Positions 25,892-34,502 of a DNA stretch of 64,000 nt are shown here, piece after piece. Below the pieces are notes generated by a model that ran no database searches, was not told where the DNA came from, and worked only from the letters and a program-made list of their open reading frames with translations. Made by a program: the position numbers and the translations under genes. Each line of letters opens with the position of its first letter. The first letter of the stretch is position 1. This DNA is from Sphingomonas hankookensis (GTDB lineage: Bacteria; Pseudomonadota; Alphaproteobacteria; Sphingomonadales; Sphingomonadaceae), in contig NZ_JAKREV010000001.1 of assembly GCF_022664465.1 (NCBI RefSeq), forward strand, positions 620,001 through 684,000, given 5' to 3'.

Positions 25892-26859
25892 GCGAGTTCC
25901 TGCGGATCGCCGCGCTTGTGCGGCGGGATGTTGAGGTCGAACCAGCGCGCGACGCCGGCCAGCGCCGGATGGCCGAGGTCGCGTTCCAGATAGCGCCAGA
26001 CGCGCGGGCACAACGCGCCATAGCGCAGCTTGCCGTCGCGCCGCCACAACCGGGTGAAGATGCCGAGGATCTTCGCGTTCCGCTGCGCGCCGAACAGGTG
26101 ATAGGCCGCGTCGAACCCGTCGCCGACCCCGGTCGATTCGCGGTAGCGGGCGAGCATCGACGCCTCGACCATCGCCGGGACGTCGCGCCGCGCATCCTGC
26201 AACAGCGATACGAGGTCATAGGCGGGATGCCCGGCCAGCGCGTCCTGGAAATCGAGCAACCCCAGCCGGGTATCGTCGAGCAGCATCAGGTTTTCGGCAT
26301 GATAGTCGCGCAGCACCGTCACCACCGGCATCTCGGGCAGCGCATCGAACGCCGCATTCCACGCCGCGCGATACCCGTCGGCATCGACCGACAGGCCCAG
26401 CGCATCGCAATACCATTCGATCAGCAGATCGGCCTCGCGCAGGATGAACGCGCGGTCATAGGGCGGGACCGGCGCCGCCTCATGCCGTTGCAGCCGCAGC
26501 AGTTGGTCGATCGCCGCGGCATAGAGCCGGCCTTCGCTCTCGGGCGCGGCATCGACCGTCTCGCGCATCCGCATGTCGCCGAAGTCTTCCAGCAGCATGA
26601 AGCCGTTGTCGGGATCGTCGGCAAGGATCGCGGGCGCGGAAAAGCCGCGATCGAGCAGCCACGCCGCCATATGCGCGAACTTGCGGGTGTCCTCGGGCGG
26701 CGGCGCGTCCATCAGCACCGCGCTGCGTCCGACCTCGATCACGCGGTAATAGCGGCGGAACGACGCATCGACCGCCAGCGGCAAAATCTCCGCATCGGCC
26801 CATCCAGCGGCGGCGAGGAAAGCGGGTGCCGCATCGCGCGGGTTCAGGTCAGCGGCCAT
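25888..26859 (-). CDS. amgK: N-acetylmuramate/N-acetylglucosamine anomeric kinase AmgK
   Basis: A 323-aa aminoglycoside-phosphotransferase-fold kinase. The catalytic loop is LRDYHAENLML and the metal-binding block is LGLLDFQDALAGHPAYDLVSLL. N-terminal ASFRRYYRV and GFMLLEDFGD correspond to the nucleotide-binding lobe. Phosphorylates MurNAc at the anomeric carbon for MurU. It overlaps tsaE by 16 bases upstream and murU by four downstream, so it is translated within a chain of overlapping genes. Confidence 0.88.
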   Translation of the reverse strand: MAADLNPRDAAPAFLAAAGWADAEILPLAVDASFRRYYRVIEVGRSAVLMDAPPPEDTRKFAHMAAWLLDRGFSAPAILADDPDNGFMLLEDFGDMRMRETVDAAPESEGRLYAAAIDQLLRLQRHEAAPVPPYDRAFILREADLLIEWYCDALGLSVDADGYRAAWNAAFDALPEMPVVTVLRDYHAENLMLLDDTRLGLLDFQDALAGHPAYDLVSLLQDARRDVPAMVEASMLARYRESTGVGDGFDAAYHLFGAQRNAKILGIFTRLWRRDGKLRYGALCPRVWRYLERDLGHPALAGVARWFDLNIPPHKRGDPQELA

Positions 26860-27287
26860 CGGCTTTCCCAAGCGTCCGGCACCCGCGCTGTCAAGCGCCG
26901 CCCGCCTGCTTCGTCGAACGTCAGCGACAGCCAGAGCGCCTCGGGCCATGGATCGTTGCCCAACCGCTCGGGCCATTCGACCAGCAACGCGCCATCGTTT
27001 AGCGCATCGTCCAGCCCCAGCTCGCGCGCTTCGTCCGGCTCCTCGATCCGGTAGAGATCGACATGCAGCACGCTCATCCGGATTTCGGGCGGGTCGTACG
27101 GCTGGACGATCGCGAAGCTCGGCGACGGTGCCTCCCCCTCCAGCCCCAAAGCCGCCAGCACGCCGCGCGCGATGCTGGTCTTGCCCGCGCCCAACGGCCC
27201 CGACAGCGCGACCACGTCGCCCACCCGCAGCACCGCGGCGATCGCGACGCCGAACGCGTGCGCGGCGGCTTCGTCGGGCAGGTGCAT
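26844..27287 (-). CDS. tsaE: tRNA t6A biosynthesis ATPase TsaE
   Basis: A 147-aa P-loop protein needed with TsaB, TsaC and TsaD for N6-threonylcarbamoyladenosine at tRNA position 37. Walker A is SGPLGAGKTSIARGVL; SPSFAIVQPY and the HVDLYRIEEPDEARELGLDD block are family hallmarks; LLVEWPERL follows. ATG at 27287 overlaps the divL stop as TGATG. A GTG one codon earlier is possible. Confidence 0.95.
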   Translation of the reverse strand: MHLPDEAAAHAFGVAIAAVLRVGDVVALSGPLGAGKTSIARGVLAALGLEGEAPSPSFAIVQPYDPPEIRMSVLHVDLYRIEEPDEARELGLDDALNDGALLVEWPERLGNDPWPEALWLSLTFDEAGGRRLTARVPDAWESRWPLT

Positions 27288-29638
27288 CACGGCTCGCGCG
27301 GCAGGTCGATCGTGACCAGCGTGCCCATGCCCTTTTCCGACACCAGCTCGATCGTGCCGCCATGCGCCTCGACCGCCTGCCGGGCGAGCGGCAGGTCGAG
27401 GCTAAGCGCCCGTTCGCCGACCCGCGCCGCGCCCGCCTGCGCGAACCGGTCGAACGCGCGCGCGACCGCGTCCTTCGACATGCCCGGACCATCGTCCGAC
27501 ACCACGATCCGCGCGCGCTTGGTATCGCCATCGACGTGCAGCAGCACGCGCCCGCCCTGCCGCAATCCGCCGATCGCATGGTCGAGCAGATGGCCGACCG
27601 CCTGTCGCAACCGGCGCGCGTCGCCCAGCATCACGCCCGCCGACGGCGCGATCTCCACCGCCAGTTCGACACCGCGCGCCGCCGCCGCCGTCCGCGCGGC
27701 ATCGGCTGCTTCGCCGGCGATGATCTTCAGCGGCACCGTGGCGCGGGCGACCGGCGTCGTCTCGTTCGCGGTGAGGTCGAGCGTATCGTCGATCAACCCG
27801 CCCAGCCGCTCGACCGATTCGAGGATCGCATCGGTATAGCGCCCGCCATCCTCGCTCAGCTTGCCGGCATAGCCCGCTTGCAACATCTCGGCGAACCCCT
27901 TGATCGAGGTCAGCGGGGTGCGCAGTTCGTAGCTCATCGATGCGACGAACGCGGTCTTCACCCGGTCGGCCGCCTCCAGCGCCTCGTTGCGGTCGCGCAG
28001 CGCCTGTTCCATCCGCCGGCTGTCGGAAATGTCGAGCATCGTCAGCAGCGCATTGCCATCGGGCAGCGGCACCGCGCCAAACTCGTAATGCCGTCCGTCG
28101 GCCATCGCGAAACGGCCCGACCGCTGCATCCGCTGCTGCGTGGCGAAGCGGACCAGTTCGGGGATCAACGTCGCCCGGCCGGGATTGGCGAGGCTGTCGG
28201 CGACCCGCTCGGCCAGCGCATCGACCCGCGGATGGCCGTCGAGGAACGCATCGTCCAATCCCCAGACCTGCCGGAACTTGGCGTTCCAGATCTGCAACCG
28301 GCCATCGGCGGCGAACACGCCCAGAGCCTCGAACAGATTGTCGAACGTCGCGGTGCGCACGCGCAGCAGCGTGTCGCGCGCGCTGGCCAATTGCACCTGT
28401 TCGGTGCGATCCTCGAAGATCAGCAGCAGCCCGCCTTCGGGCAGAGGCTGCGCCACGACGCGCAGGTGGGTGCCACCAGGCAAGTGCCATTGTTCCTCGA
28501 TCGCCCCCTCGGCCGCGCGGAACCAGTCGCGCCGCTCCGCCTTCCAGCCCGGAAAATCTCGGACCTCGGGCAGGCGCTTGGCTTCACGCATCCGGTCGAG
28601 CACGCGATCGAACTCCGGACGGTCCGCCAGCCACTCCGGTTTCATCGCAAAGGTGCGGCCGAAGGGCTGATTGTAGAATACCAACGTGCGGTCAGGCGCA
28701 AACTGCGCCACCCCTGCCGACAGCCGGTCGAGCATCGCGCGCTGCGCATCGCGGCTGCGCTTGAGCTTGGCGCCCGCTTCCTCGATCTCGTGCACGTCGA
28801 TCGCGAAGCCGCCGGTGCCGCCGTCGCGCAGCGGCATGTCGTGCACGCGCAGCATCCGCCGCTCGCCGCCGATCGTCGCGGGCATCGCCGCTACTTGCGG
28901 CTGGCCGGTATCGCGCGCGATCGACGCGCTGGCGAGCGGCCCGCCCATGCCGACACCCTCGACCAGTTCGACCTGGCGGCCGATCACCGTCGCGGCATCC
29001 TCGGCATCGACGGCGCGGACATAGGCGGTGTTGACCATGGCAAGGCGCAGGCTGTCGTCGCGATACCACATCGGCATCGGCGCGGCTTCGATCAGGCTGG
29101 AAAGCGCCTCGAACGCCGCGCGATATTCCTCCGCCTCGGCGCCCAGCGTCGCGATCTCGTCATGAAATTCGGTCGCGTCGAAGAACCAGACCAGCACCCC
29201 GCCCGGCGTGTTGAGCGCCGCCGGCGCCCGCTCGCCGATCGCGAACAGCGACCGCGCCGAACCCGTGGCGCGCACGACGGTGCGGAACGGCCGGCCGCCG
29301 CGCATCGCCGCGTTGACCGCGTCGATCAACCGGTCGGCGCTGCCGGGCTCCAGCCCGCTGTCGGGATCGCCCAGATCAGCCAGCATCGCCGGCGCCTCGA
29401 CCCGCCCCAGCCGATCGACCAGCGGCGCGTCGAGCGACAGCCGCCCATCGGCCCGCACCACCATCGCCAGTGCCGGCGAAGCGGCCAGCGTCGACCGCAG
29501 CGAATCGAACGACGCCGCATCGACCAGCGCCTGCCGCCGCGCGGCCAGCCCGGCATAGAGCATCCAGCCACCGACACCGACCAGCAGCGCCAGCACGACG
29601 CCGCACAGGACGGCGGTCAGGAGGGAAACGGTGATCAA
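27287..29638 (-). CDS. divL: DivL-type tyrosine pseudokinase, cell-cycle regulator
   Basis: A 783-aa PAS-containing histidine-kinase homolog with one N-terminal membrane helix (LLTAVLCGVVLALLVGVGGW), several PAS-like regions (about 45-520), a dimerisation helix pair and an ATPase-like domain. The H-box reads ASMSYELRTPLTSIKGF: Tyr570 replaces the phosphoacceptor His, exactly the DivL hallmark (Tyr550 in Caulobacter). The N-box (HLLDHAIGG) lacks its Asn and the G2 box (LSLDLPLARQ) has lost glycines, so ATP binding is doubtful; the G1 box DDGPGM is kept. In Caulobacter, DivL senses DivK~P and steers CckA and CtrA. TTG start, with GAGG seven bases upstream. Synteny with tsaE supports orthology. 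Confidence 0.88.
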   Translation of the reverse strand: MITVSLLTAVLCGVVLALLVGVGGWMLYAGLAARRQALVDAASFDSLRSTLAASPALAMVVRADGRLSLDAPLVDRLGRVEAPAMLADLGDPDSGLEPGSADRLIDAVNAAMRGGRPFRTVVRATGSARSLFAIGERAPAALNTPGGVLVWFFDATEFHDEIATLGAEAEEYRAAFEALSSLIEAAPMPMWYRDDSLRLAMVNTAYVRAVDAEDAATVIGRQVELVEGVGMGGPLASASIARDTGQPQVAAMPATIGGERRMLRVHDMPLRDGGTGGFAIDVHEIEEAGAKLKRSRDAQRAMLDRLSAGVAQFAPDRTLVFYNQPFGRTFAMKPEWLADRPEFDRVLDRMREAKRLPEVRDFPGWKAERRDWFRAAEGAIEEQWHLPGGTHLRVVAQPLPEGGLLLIFEDRTEQVQLASARDTLLRVRTATFDNLFEALGVFAADGRLQIWNAKFRQVWGLDDAFLDGHPRVDALAERVADSLANPGRATLIPELVRFATQQRMQRSGRFAMADGRHYEFGAVPLPDGNALLTMLDISDSRRMEQALRDRNEALEAADRVKTAFVASMSYELRTPLTSIKGFAEMLQAGYAGKLSEDGGRYTDAILESVERLGGLIDDTLDLTANETTPVARATVPLKIIAGEAADAARTAAAARGVELAVEIAPSAGVMLGDARRLRQAVGHLLDHAIGGLRQGGRVLLHVDGDTKRARIVVSDDGPGMSKDAVARAFDRFAQAGAARVGERALSLDLPLARQAVEAHGGTIELVSEKGMGTLVTIDLPREP

Positions 29639-29707
29639 GCGGACGCCTCGCGGGGCAACGGAGGGACGGAGATGGGCACATCCCTGCCTAGTCGCTGCCG
29701 CCCATAT

Positions 29708-29743
29708 AAAAAAGGGGCAGCGCCGGATGGCGCCGCCCCTTTT
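29708..29743. terminator. Bidirectional terminator after the TonB receptor gene
   Basis: AAAAAGGGGCAGCGCC / GGCGCCGCCCCTTTT hairpin with A and T tracts on both sides, between the end of the receptor gene (29787) and the start of divL (29638). Both are on the minus strand, so it separates the two transcripts. Confidence 0.8.
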
Positions 29744-29786
29744 GTCGCGATCGGACGACGTGTCGCCGCCGTTCCCGCGACGGACG

Positions 29787-32700
29787 TTACATCTTCACCC
29801 GCGCACCGGCGAAGAAATAGCGGCCGATGATCTGCTGGATATAGGTCGTGTCGGCGATATCCGCCTTCTGCCCCAGCACGTTGTTGATGCCGGTGTAGAA
29901 TTGGAACCGGTCGGTCGCATCGACACTGACGTAAATATCGTGCTGCCACATTGCCTTGATGTATTTATATTCCGGCGCCACGACGTCCGGATTGCTCTCG
30001 TTCGTCAGGTTGGAATAGCGCAACGTCTTGTCCATGAAGTTGACACCGTAGTTGACGGTGACATTCTCCAGCGACCAGGTCAGGTCGGCGTTGGCGCTGT
30101 ACTTGGGCGCACGGAAGGACGCTTCCTGCCGATTGTTGGTGACCGGAGCACCCGGCGTGCCGATGAACTCCAGCTTGTCGAGATAGTTGCCGATCAGCCG
30201 CAGATTGAACCGCCCCACCGAACCGGCATCGAACGCATAGTTCATGTTAACGTCCAAACCGGCGGTGCTGAACCGGGCGACGTTCTGCGGTGCGACGACG
30301 AAGCTGGTGATATTGCCGACCGCCGCCGTGTTGCTGGTGACGTTGGTGCGGGTGATCGAGCGGCAGAACACGTTGTCGAGCGTCGCCTGATCGACGCACA
30401 GCCGGGCGACCTCGTTCGCCGCAACCGTGTTGATCGCGCCGCGCAGGTTTATGTCGTACCAATCGGCACGCAGCGACAGACCCGGAATGAAGCGCGGCTG
30501 GAGAACGGCACCCGCGGTCCACGTCGTCGCCTCCTCCTCGCGCAGGTCCGAGTTACCGCCCGAGAAGCCCGAGATGTTGGTCGTGCGCGCGTCGACGTAA
30601 TTGGCCGGATCGGCGACGCCCAGACCGCTCAGCAGCGTGCGGCAATTCGCCGCGCGGGTCGCGGTGCCGTTCTGCAATTCAGCCCGGTCGCATGGATCGG
30701 TGATGAAGGCGAAGGTCTGCGACTGGCCGGCGAACAGTTCGCCGATGTTCGGTGCGCGCACCGCCTTCGAATAGGTGCCGTTGAACGTGATGTCGCGGAC
30801 CGGCGCATAGGTGCCGTTCACCTTCCACGTCGTGGTGTTGCCGATCGTCGAATAGTCCGAGAAGCGGATCGCCGCGCCGAAGCTCAGCCGATGGGCGAAC
30901 GCCATGTCACGCAGAACCGGTACGTCGAGTTCGGCGAACCCTTCCTTGACGTCGAACTGACCCTCCTCGCGTCCCAGCGAGTTGGTGAAGGTCAGCCCTT
31001 GCGCCGCAATCGGATCGGGAATGAAGCGGCTTTCTTCCTTGCGATACTCGGCGCCGAGCACGAAATTGACCGCACCACCCGGCAGTTCGAAGAACTGGCC
31101 GAAATCCCCGGATACCGATCCCGACACGACATGCTGACGCAGCCGCGACCGGTCGGTCGTCGTCGCGCGCACGAAATCGAGTGCCGCCTGGCTGGGCGCA
31201 CCGTCGCCGAACAGGTTGAGCGGCACGCACTCACCCGGACGGAAGGTCGTCGGATTGACGACGCTGCGGCTGGCGAAGGGCTGGTTGGGTGTCCAGTTCG
31301 GATTGAGGTTCGCGCGGCAGGTGATCTGCCCCGTGGCAGAGTCGCGCACCGCATCGAGCGCAGCATAGAACCGGTCGTTGAAGGTGTTGTTGACGTACCG
31401 GTTCGAAATGTCCGCCTGACCGAAGACATAGGACAGTTCGTAGCTGGCGTGGCTGTTGATCTCGCCCTTGGCACCCACCACGCCGCGATAGACCTCGCGG
31501 GTGATCGTCTCACCCCGCTGGCCGATGTCGAAATTGTCGCGCGTCACCAGCACGCCGCCATTGCCGAGGTTCGGCAGACCGGCGGGCAGGAACGGATTAC
31601 CGTCCTCGACCAGCAGATAATAGTCGAACGACGGCTGCCCCAGCGTGAACGACTTGTTGCGCGCATATTTGCCTTCGGCGAACAGCGTCAGCGCCGGCGA
31701 CACTTCGAAATGCGTGATCGCATTCACGACATGGCGGTCGATCCGCGGCAGCAGGTCGTTCTGGTAATCCGCGACGCGGGTACCACTGCCACCCTGCGAG
31801 AAACCGGGGCGCAGTACGGTGCCGAGGCTGAACGGAACCAGTTGCCCTGTGCCGTTGACGATAAAATCGGGCTGGCCATCGAAATCGACGTCGATCCCGC
31901 CTTCGCGCGCAGTATCGTTGTAGCGGACGTCGCGCGTCGGGACATTGTCGGGGATGCCGTTGCTGGCACCGCCGGTATAGCCGGGCCTGAATTCGGGATC
32001 ATTCGGATTGCGATAGAAGCCGACCAGCCCGTTACCGCGAAGTTGGGCGCGATCGCGCGCTTCAAGCCGGCTTTCGGACCCATATTCATAGGCGAGCGCT
32101 ACGTTGCCACGACCATCGGCGAAGTTCTTGCCAGCGGTCACCGCCAGCAGGCGCCGGCCCGCATCGCCACGTTCGGAGATACCGGCCTGTGCACGCGCAG
32201 TGATGCCTTCGAAATTGCGCTTCAGGACGAAGTTGACCACACCAGTCACCGCGTCCGCGCCATAGACCGCCGATGCGCCGCCGGTCAGAACGTCGAACCG
32301 TTCGACCAGGTCGCTGGGGATGGTGCCGATATCGATCGCCTGCGTGCCCGGAACCGACGCCACCTGCCGGCGTCCGTCGATCAGCACCAGCGTGCGATCG
32401 GTGCCAAGGTTGCGCAGGTTCAGCGTGTTCAGACCCGAACCGCCGATGCCGACCCCGCTGCCAGCCGTGTCGGCCGAAGTCGTCGATCCCTGCAGTGCCG
32501 GGACCTGTGCCAGAATGTCGGTCAGGTTGGTGCTGCCCGACTGCTGGATCGCCGCGGCGCTGATCGAGACGACCGGGCTGGGCGATTCAAAATCGGGGCG
32601 ACGGATACGGGTGCCGGTGACGACGATATCTTCGCCGTTGCTGGCGTCCGCCGGGGTCTGCGCTGCGGGGTCCGCGGGGATCGGCACATTGTCGGTGTTG

Positions 32701-32807
32701 CCCGGTGCTGCGGTCTGCGCGCCGGCCGAAGCGGCAACAACCAGCGCGGCAATCGCGAGAGCGCTGCGGGCCGCGCTGGAGCGCAGGCGCGACGTGGAAA
32801 GCTTCAT
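29787..32807 (-). CDS. TonB-dependent outer-membrane receptor
   Basis: A 1006-aa 22-stranded barrel receptor. Signal peptide ends ASAGAQ (residues ~25-31); TonB box EDIVVTGTRIR at ~59-69; plug domain with AAIQQSGSTNLTDILAQVPA and LNTLNLRNLGTDRTLVLIDG; long barrel ending RYFFAGARVKM. The final residue is Met, not the usual aromatic recognised by the BAM machinery. Such oligomer-heavy receptors are numerous in sphingomonads; the substrate cannot be read from the sequence and no adjacent hydrolase or transporter gives a hint. AGGGG eight bases before the ATG. Terminators flank the gene, so it is monocistronic. Confidence 0.93.
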   Translation of the reverse strand: MKLSTSRLRSSAARSALAIAALVVAASAGAQTAAPGNTDNVPIPADPAAQTPADASNGEDIVVTGTRIRRPDFESPSPVVSISAAAIQQSGSTNLTDILAQVPALQGSTTSADTAGSGVGIGGSGLNTLNLRNLGTDRTLVLIDGRRQVASVPGTQAIDIGTIPSDLVERFDVLTGGASAVYGADAVTGVVNFVLKRNFEGITARAQAGISERGDAGRRLLAVTAGKNFADGRGNVALAYEYGSESRLEARDRAQLRGNGLVGFYRNPNDPEFRPGYTGGASNGIPDNVPTRDVRYNDTAREGGIDVDFDGQPDFIVNGTGQLVPFSLGTVLRPGFSQGGSGTRVADYQNDLLPRIDRHVVNAITHFEVSPALTLFAEGKYARNKSFTLGQPSFDYYLLVEDGNPFLPAGLPNLGNGGVLVTRDNFDIGQRGETITREVYRGVVGAKGEINSHASYELSYVFGQADISNRYVNNTFNDRFYAALDAVRDSATGQITCRANLNPNWTPNQPFASRSVVNPTTFRPGECVPLNLFGDGAPSQAALDFVRATTTDRSRLRQHVVSGSVSGDFGQFFELPGGAVNFVLGAEYRKEESRFIPDPIAAQGLTFTNSLGREEGQFDVKEGFAELDVPVLRDMAFAHRLSFGAAIRFSDYSTIGNTTTWKVNGTYAPVRDITFNGTYSKAVRAPNIGELFAGQSQTFAFITDPCDRAELQNGTATRAANCRTLLSGLGVADPANYVDARTTNISGFSGGNSDLREEEATTWTAGAVLQPRFIPGLSLRADWYDINLRGAINTVAANEVARLCVDQATLDNVFCRSITRTNVTSNTAAVGNITSFVVAPQNVARFSTAGLDVNMNYAFDAGSVGRFNLRLIGNYLDKLEFIGTPGAPVTNNRQEASFRAPKYSANADLTWSLENVTVNYGVNFMDKTLRYSNLTNESNPDVVAPEYKYIKAMWQHDIYVSVDATDRFQFYTGINNVLGQKADIADTTYIQQIIGRYFFAGARVKM

Positions 32808-32936
32808 GGACGAACCCCTTTTACAAGTTACGCGTATTCTTCATCGATACGCTTTTCTCGTCGGCATCAACCTTCGGTATGCCGCGGCGGGTCCGTGCTG
32901 CGACATTTCTGCTGCCGGTGTTGCCGTCTGGACACG

Positions 32937-32971
32937 AAAAGGGCGGACATCCCGTTGGATGCCCGCCCCTT
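32937..32971 (-). terminator. Terminator of ahcY
   Basis: GGGCGGACATCC / GGATGCCCGCCC hairpin (one mismatch) followed on the minus strand by TTTTC, 22 bases after the ahcY stop. It separates ahcY from the TonB receptor promoter region (32808-32930). Confidence 0.8.
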
Positions 32972-32992
32972 CACTCTAACGATCCGGTCGGA

Positions 32993-34402
32993 TCAGTAGC
33001 GGTAATGATCCGGCTTGAACGGCCCTTCGACCGGCACGCCGATGTAACCCGCCTGCTTGGGGGTCAGCTTGCTGAGCTTCACGCCCAGCTTTTCGAGGTG
33101 CAGCGCTGCGACCTTTTCGTCGAGGTGCTTGGGCAGGACGTACACTTCGTTCTTGTAGTTGTCGCCCTTGGTCCACAGCTCGATCTGCGCCAGCACCTGG
33201 TTGGTGAACGACGACGACATCACGAACGACGGGTGGCCGGTCGCGCAGCCGAGGTTCACGAGGCGGCCCTTGGCCAGCACGATGATCTGCTTGCCGTCGG
33301 GGAACTTCACCAGGTCGGTGCCCGGCTTCACTTCGTCCCATTCGTAGTTCGACAAGGCGGCGATCTGGATCTCGCTGTCGAAGTGACCGATGTTGCAGAC
33401 GATCGACATCGGCTTCATCGCCTTCATGTGATCGGCGGTGATGACGTCGGCATTGCCGGTCGCGGTGCAGAAGATGTCGGCGCGGGTCACCGCCTCTTCC
33501 ATCGTCACGACCTCGAACCCTTCCATCGCCGCCTGCAGCGCACAGATCGGGTCGACTTCGGTCACCATCACGCGCGCGCCGCCGTTGCGGAGCGACTGGG
33601 CCGAGCCCTTGCCGACGTCACCGAAGCCGGCGACGCAGGCGACCTTGCCGGCCAGCATCACGTCGGTCGCGCGACGGATCGCGTCGACCAGCGATTCCTT
33701 GCAGCCGTACAGATTGTCGAACTTCGACTTGGTGACGCTGTCGTTGACGTTGATCGCCGGGAACGGCAGCTCGCCCTTCTTGGCGATTTCGTACAGGCGG
33801 TGGACGCCGGTGGTCGTTTCTTCCGACACGCCCTTCAGGTTCTTGACCGTCTCGGTCAGATAGCCCGGACGCTTGGCGATGAACGCCTTCAGCGCGCGCT
33901 GGAACTCGACTTCTTCCTCGTTTTCCGGCTCGCTCAGCGTCGCGCCGGCCTCCAGCTTGGCGCCCCACAGTGCGAACATCGTGGCGTCGCCGCCGTCGTC
34001 GAGGATGATGTTGGCGGTTTCGTCACCCCAGTCGAAGATGTCGCCGACATAGTCCCAATAGTCGGCAAGGCTCTCGCCCTTGATCGCGAACACCGGGATG
34101 CCCTTGGCGGCGATCGCGGCGGCGGCATGGTCCTGCGTCGAGAAGATGTTGCACGTCGCCCAGCGGACGTCGGCGCCGAGCGCGGTCAGCGTCTCGATCA
34201 GCACCGCGGTCTGGATCGTCATGTGCAGCGAACCGGTGATGCGCGCACCCTTCAGCGGCTGCGACGCGCCGAACTCGCTGCGCAGCGCCATCAGGCCCGG
34301 CATTTCGGTTTCGGCGATCTCGATTTCCTTGCGACCGAAATCGGCGAGGCCGATGTCCTTGATGACGTAATCGGTCTGCTTGTCTGCGATGGCGGTGGCC
34401 AT
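32993..34402 (-). CDS. ahcY: S-adenosylhomocysteine hydrolase
   Basis: A 469-aa cytosolic enzyme splitting S-adenosylhomocysteine to homocysteine and adenosine, thereby relieving inhibition of methyltransferases. Signatures: [32 protein letters not shown] (NAD site), [11 protein letters not shown], and the conserved C-terminus [11 protein letters not shown] 40-residue insertion typical of bacterial/plant enzymes is present. The start has GGAG seven bases upstream. The 96-base leader contains a perfect 7-bp hairpin and a 16-bp palindrome, suggesting dedicated regulation. Confidence 0.97.
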   Translation of the reverse strand: MATAIADKQTDYVIKDIGLADFGRKEIEIAETEMPGLMALRSEFGASQPLKGARITGSLHMTIQTAVLIETLTALGADVRWATCNIFSTQDHAAAAIAAKGIPVFAIKGESLADYWDYVGDIFDWGDETANIILDDGGDATMFALWGAKLEAGATLSEPENEEEVEFQRALKAFIAKRPGYLTETVKNLKGVSEETTTGVHRLYEIAKKGELPFPAINVNDSVTKSKFDNLYGCKESLVDAIRRATDVMLAGKVACVAGFGDVGKGSAQSLRNGGARVMVTEVDPICALQAAMEGFEVVTMEEAVTRADIFCTATGNADVITADHMKAMKPMSIVCNIGHFDSEIQIAALSNYEWDEVKPGTDLVKFPDGKQIIVLAKGRLVNLGCATGHPSFVMSSSFTNQVLAQIELWTKGDNYKNEVYVLPKHLDEKVAALHLEKLGVKLSKLTPKQAGYIGVPVEGPFKPDHYRY

Positions 34403-34420
34403 GGGAACTCCTGCGTGGGG

Positions 34421-34439
34421 CCATGGGGCACGCCCATGG
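34421..34439 (-). promoter_or_regulatory. Leader hairpin of ahcY
   Basis: CCATGGG-GCACG-CCCATGG, a perfect 7-bp inverted repeat about 20 bases upstream of the ahcY start and just ahead of its ribosome binding site. It does not look like the known SAH riboswitch core to me. It may be a simple mRNA stabiliser. Confidence 0.35.
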
Positions 34440-34486
34440 CGGATGGTGCGCCTCTACCGACGTGGTCGGCGAAACGCAAACGCTAC

Positions 34487-34502
34487 ATAAAGATATCTTT
34501 AT
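34487..34502. promoter_or_regulatory. Candidate operator of ahcY (16-bp palindrome)
   Basis: ATAAAGATATCTTTAT, a perfect 16-bp palindrome in AT-rich DNA 85 bases upstream of ahcY; it overlaps the stop codon of the preceding gene. ArsR-family SahR is known to control ahcY and methionine-cycle genes in many proteobacteria through palindromes of this size. I am not certain of its exact consensus in sphingomonads, so the factor is inferred. Confidence 0.6.

Noticed and set aside
26948..29830. A 960-codon open frame on the + strand opposite divL, tsaE and amgK
   Set aside because: It is the shadow of minus-strand genes with clear motifs; its translation is Arg/His-rich low-complexity sequence typical of antisense frames in high-GC DNA.
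29631..32999. A 1122-codon open frame on the + strand opposite the TonB receptor
   Set aside because: The minus strand encodes a receptor with signal peptide, TonB box and barrel; the + frame has no recognisable feature.
34403..34486. SAH riboswitch in the ahcY leader
   Set aside because: The leader is short and contains only one simple hairpin; I could not fit the conserved pseudoknotted core. A covariance search (Rfam SAH model) would settle it.
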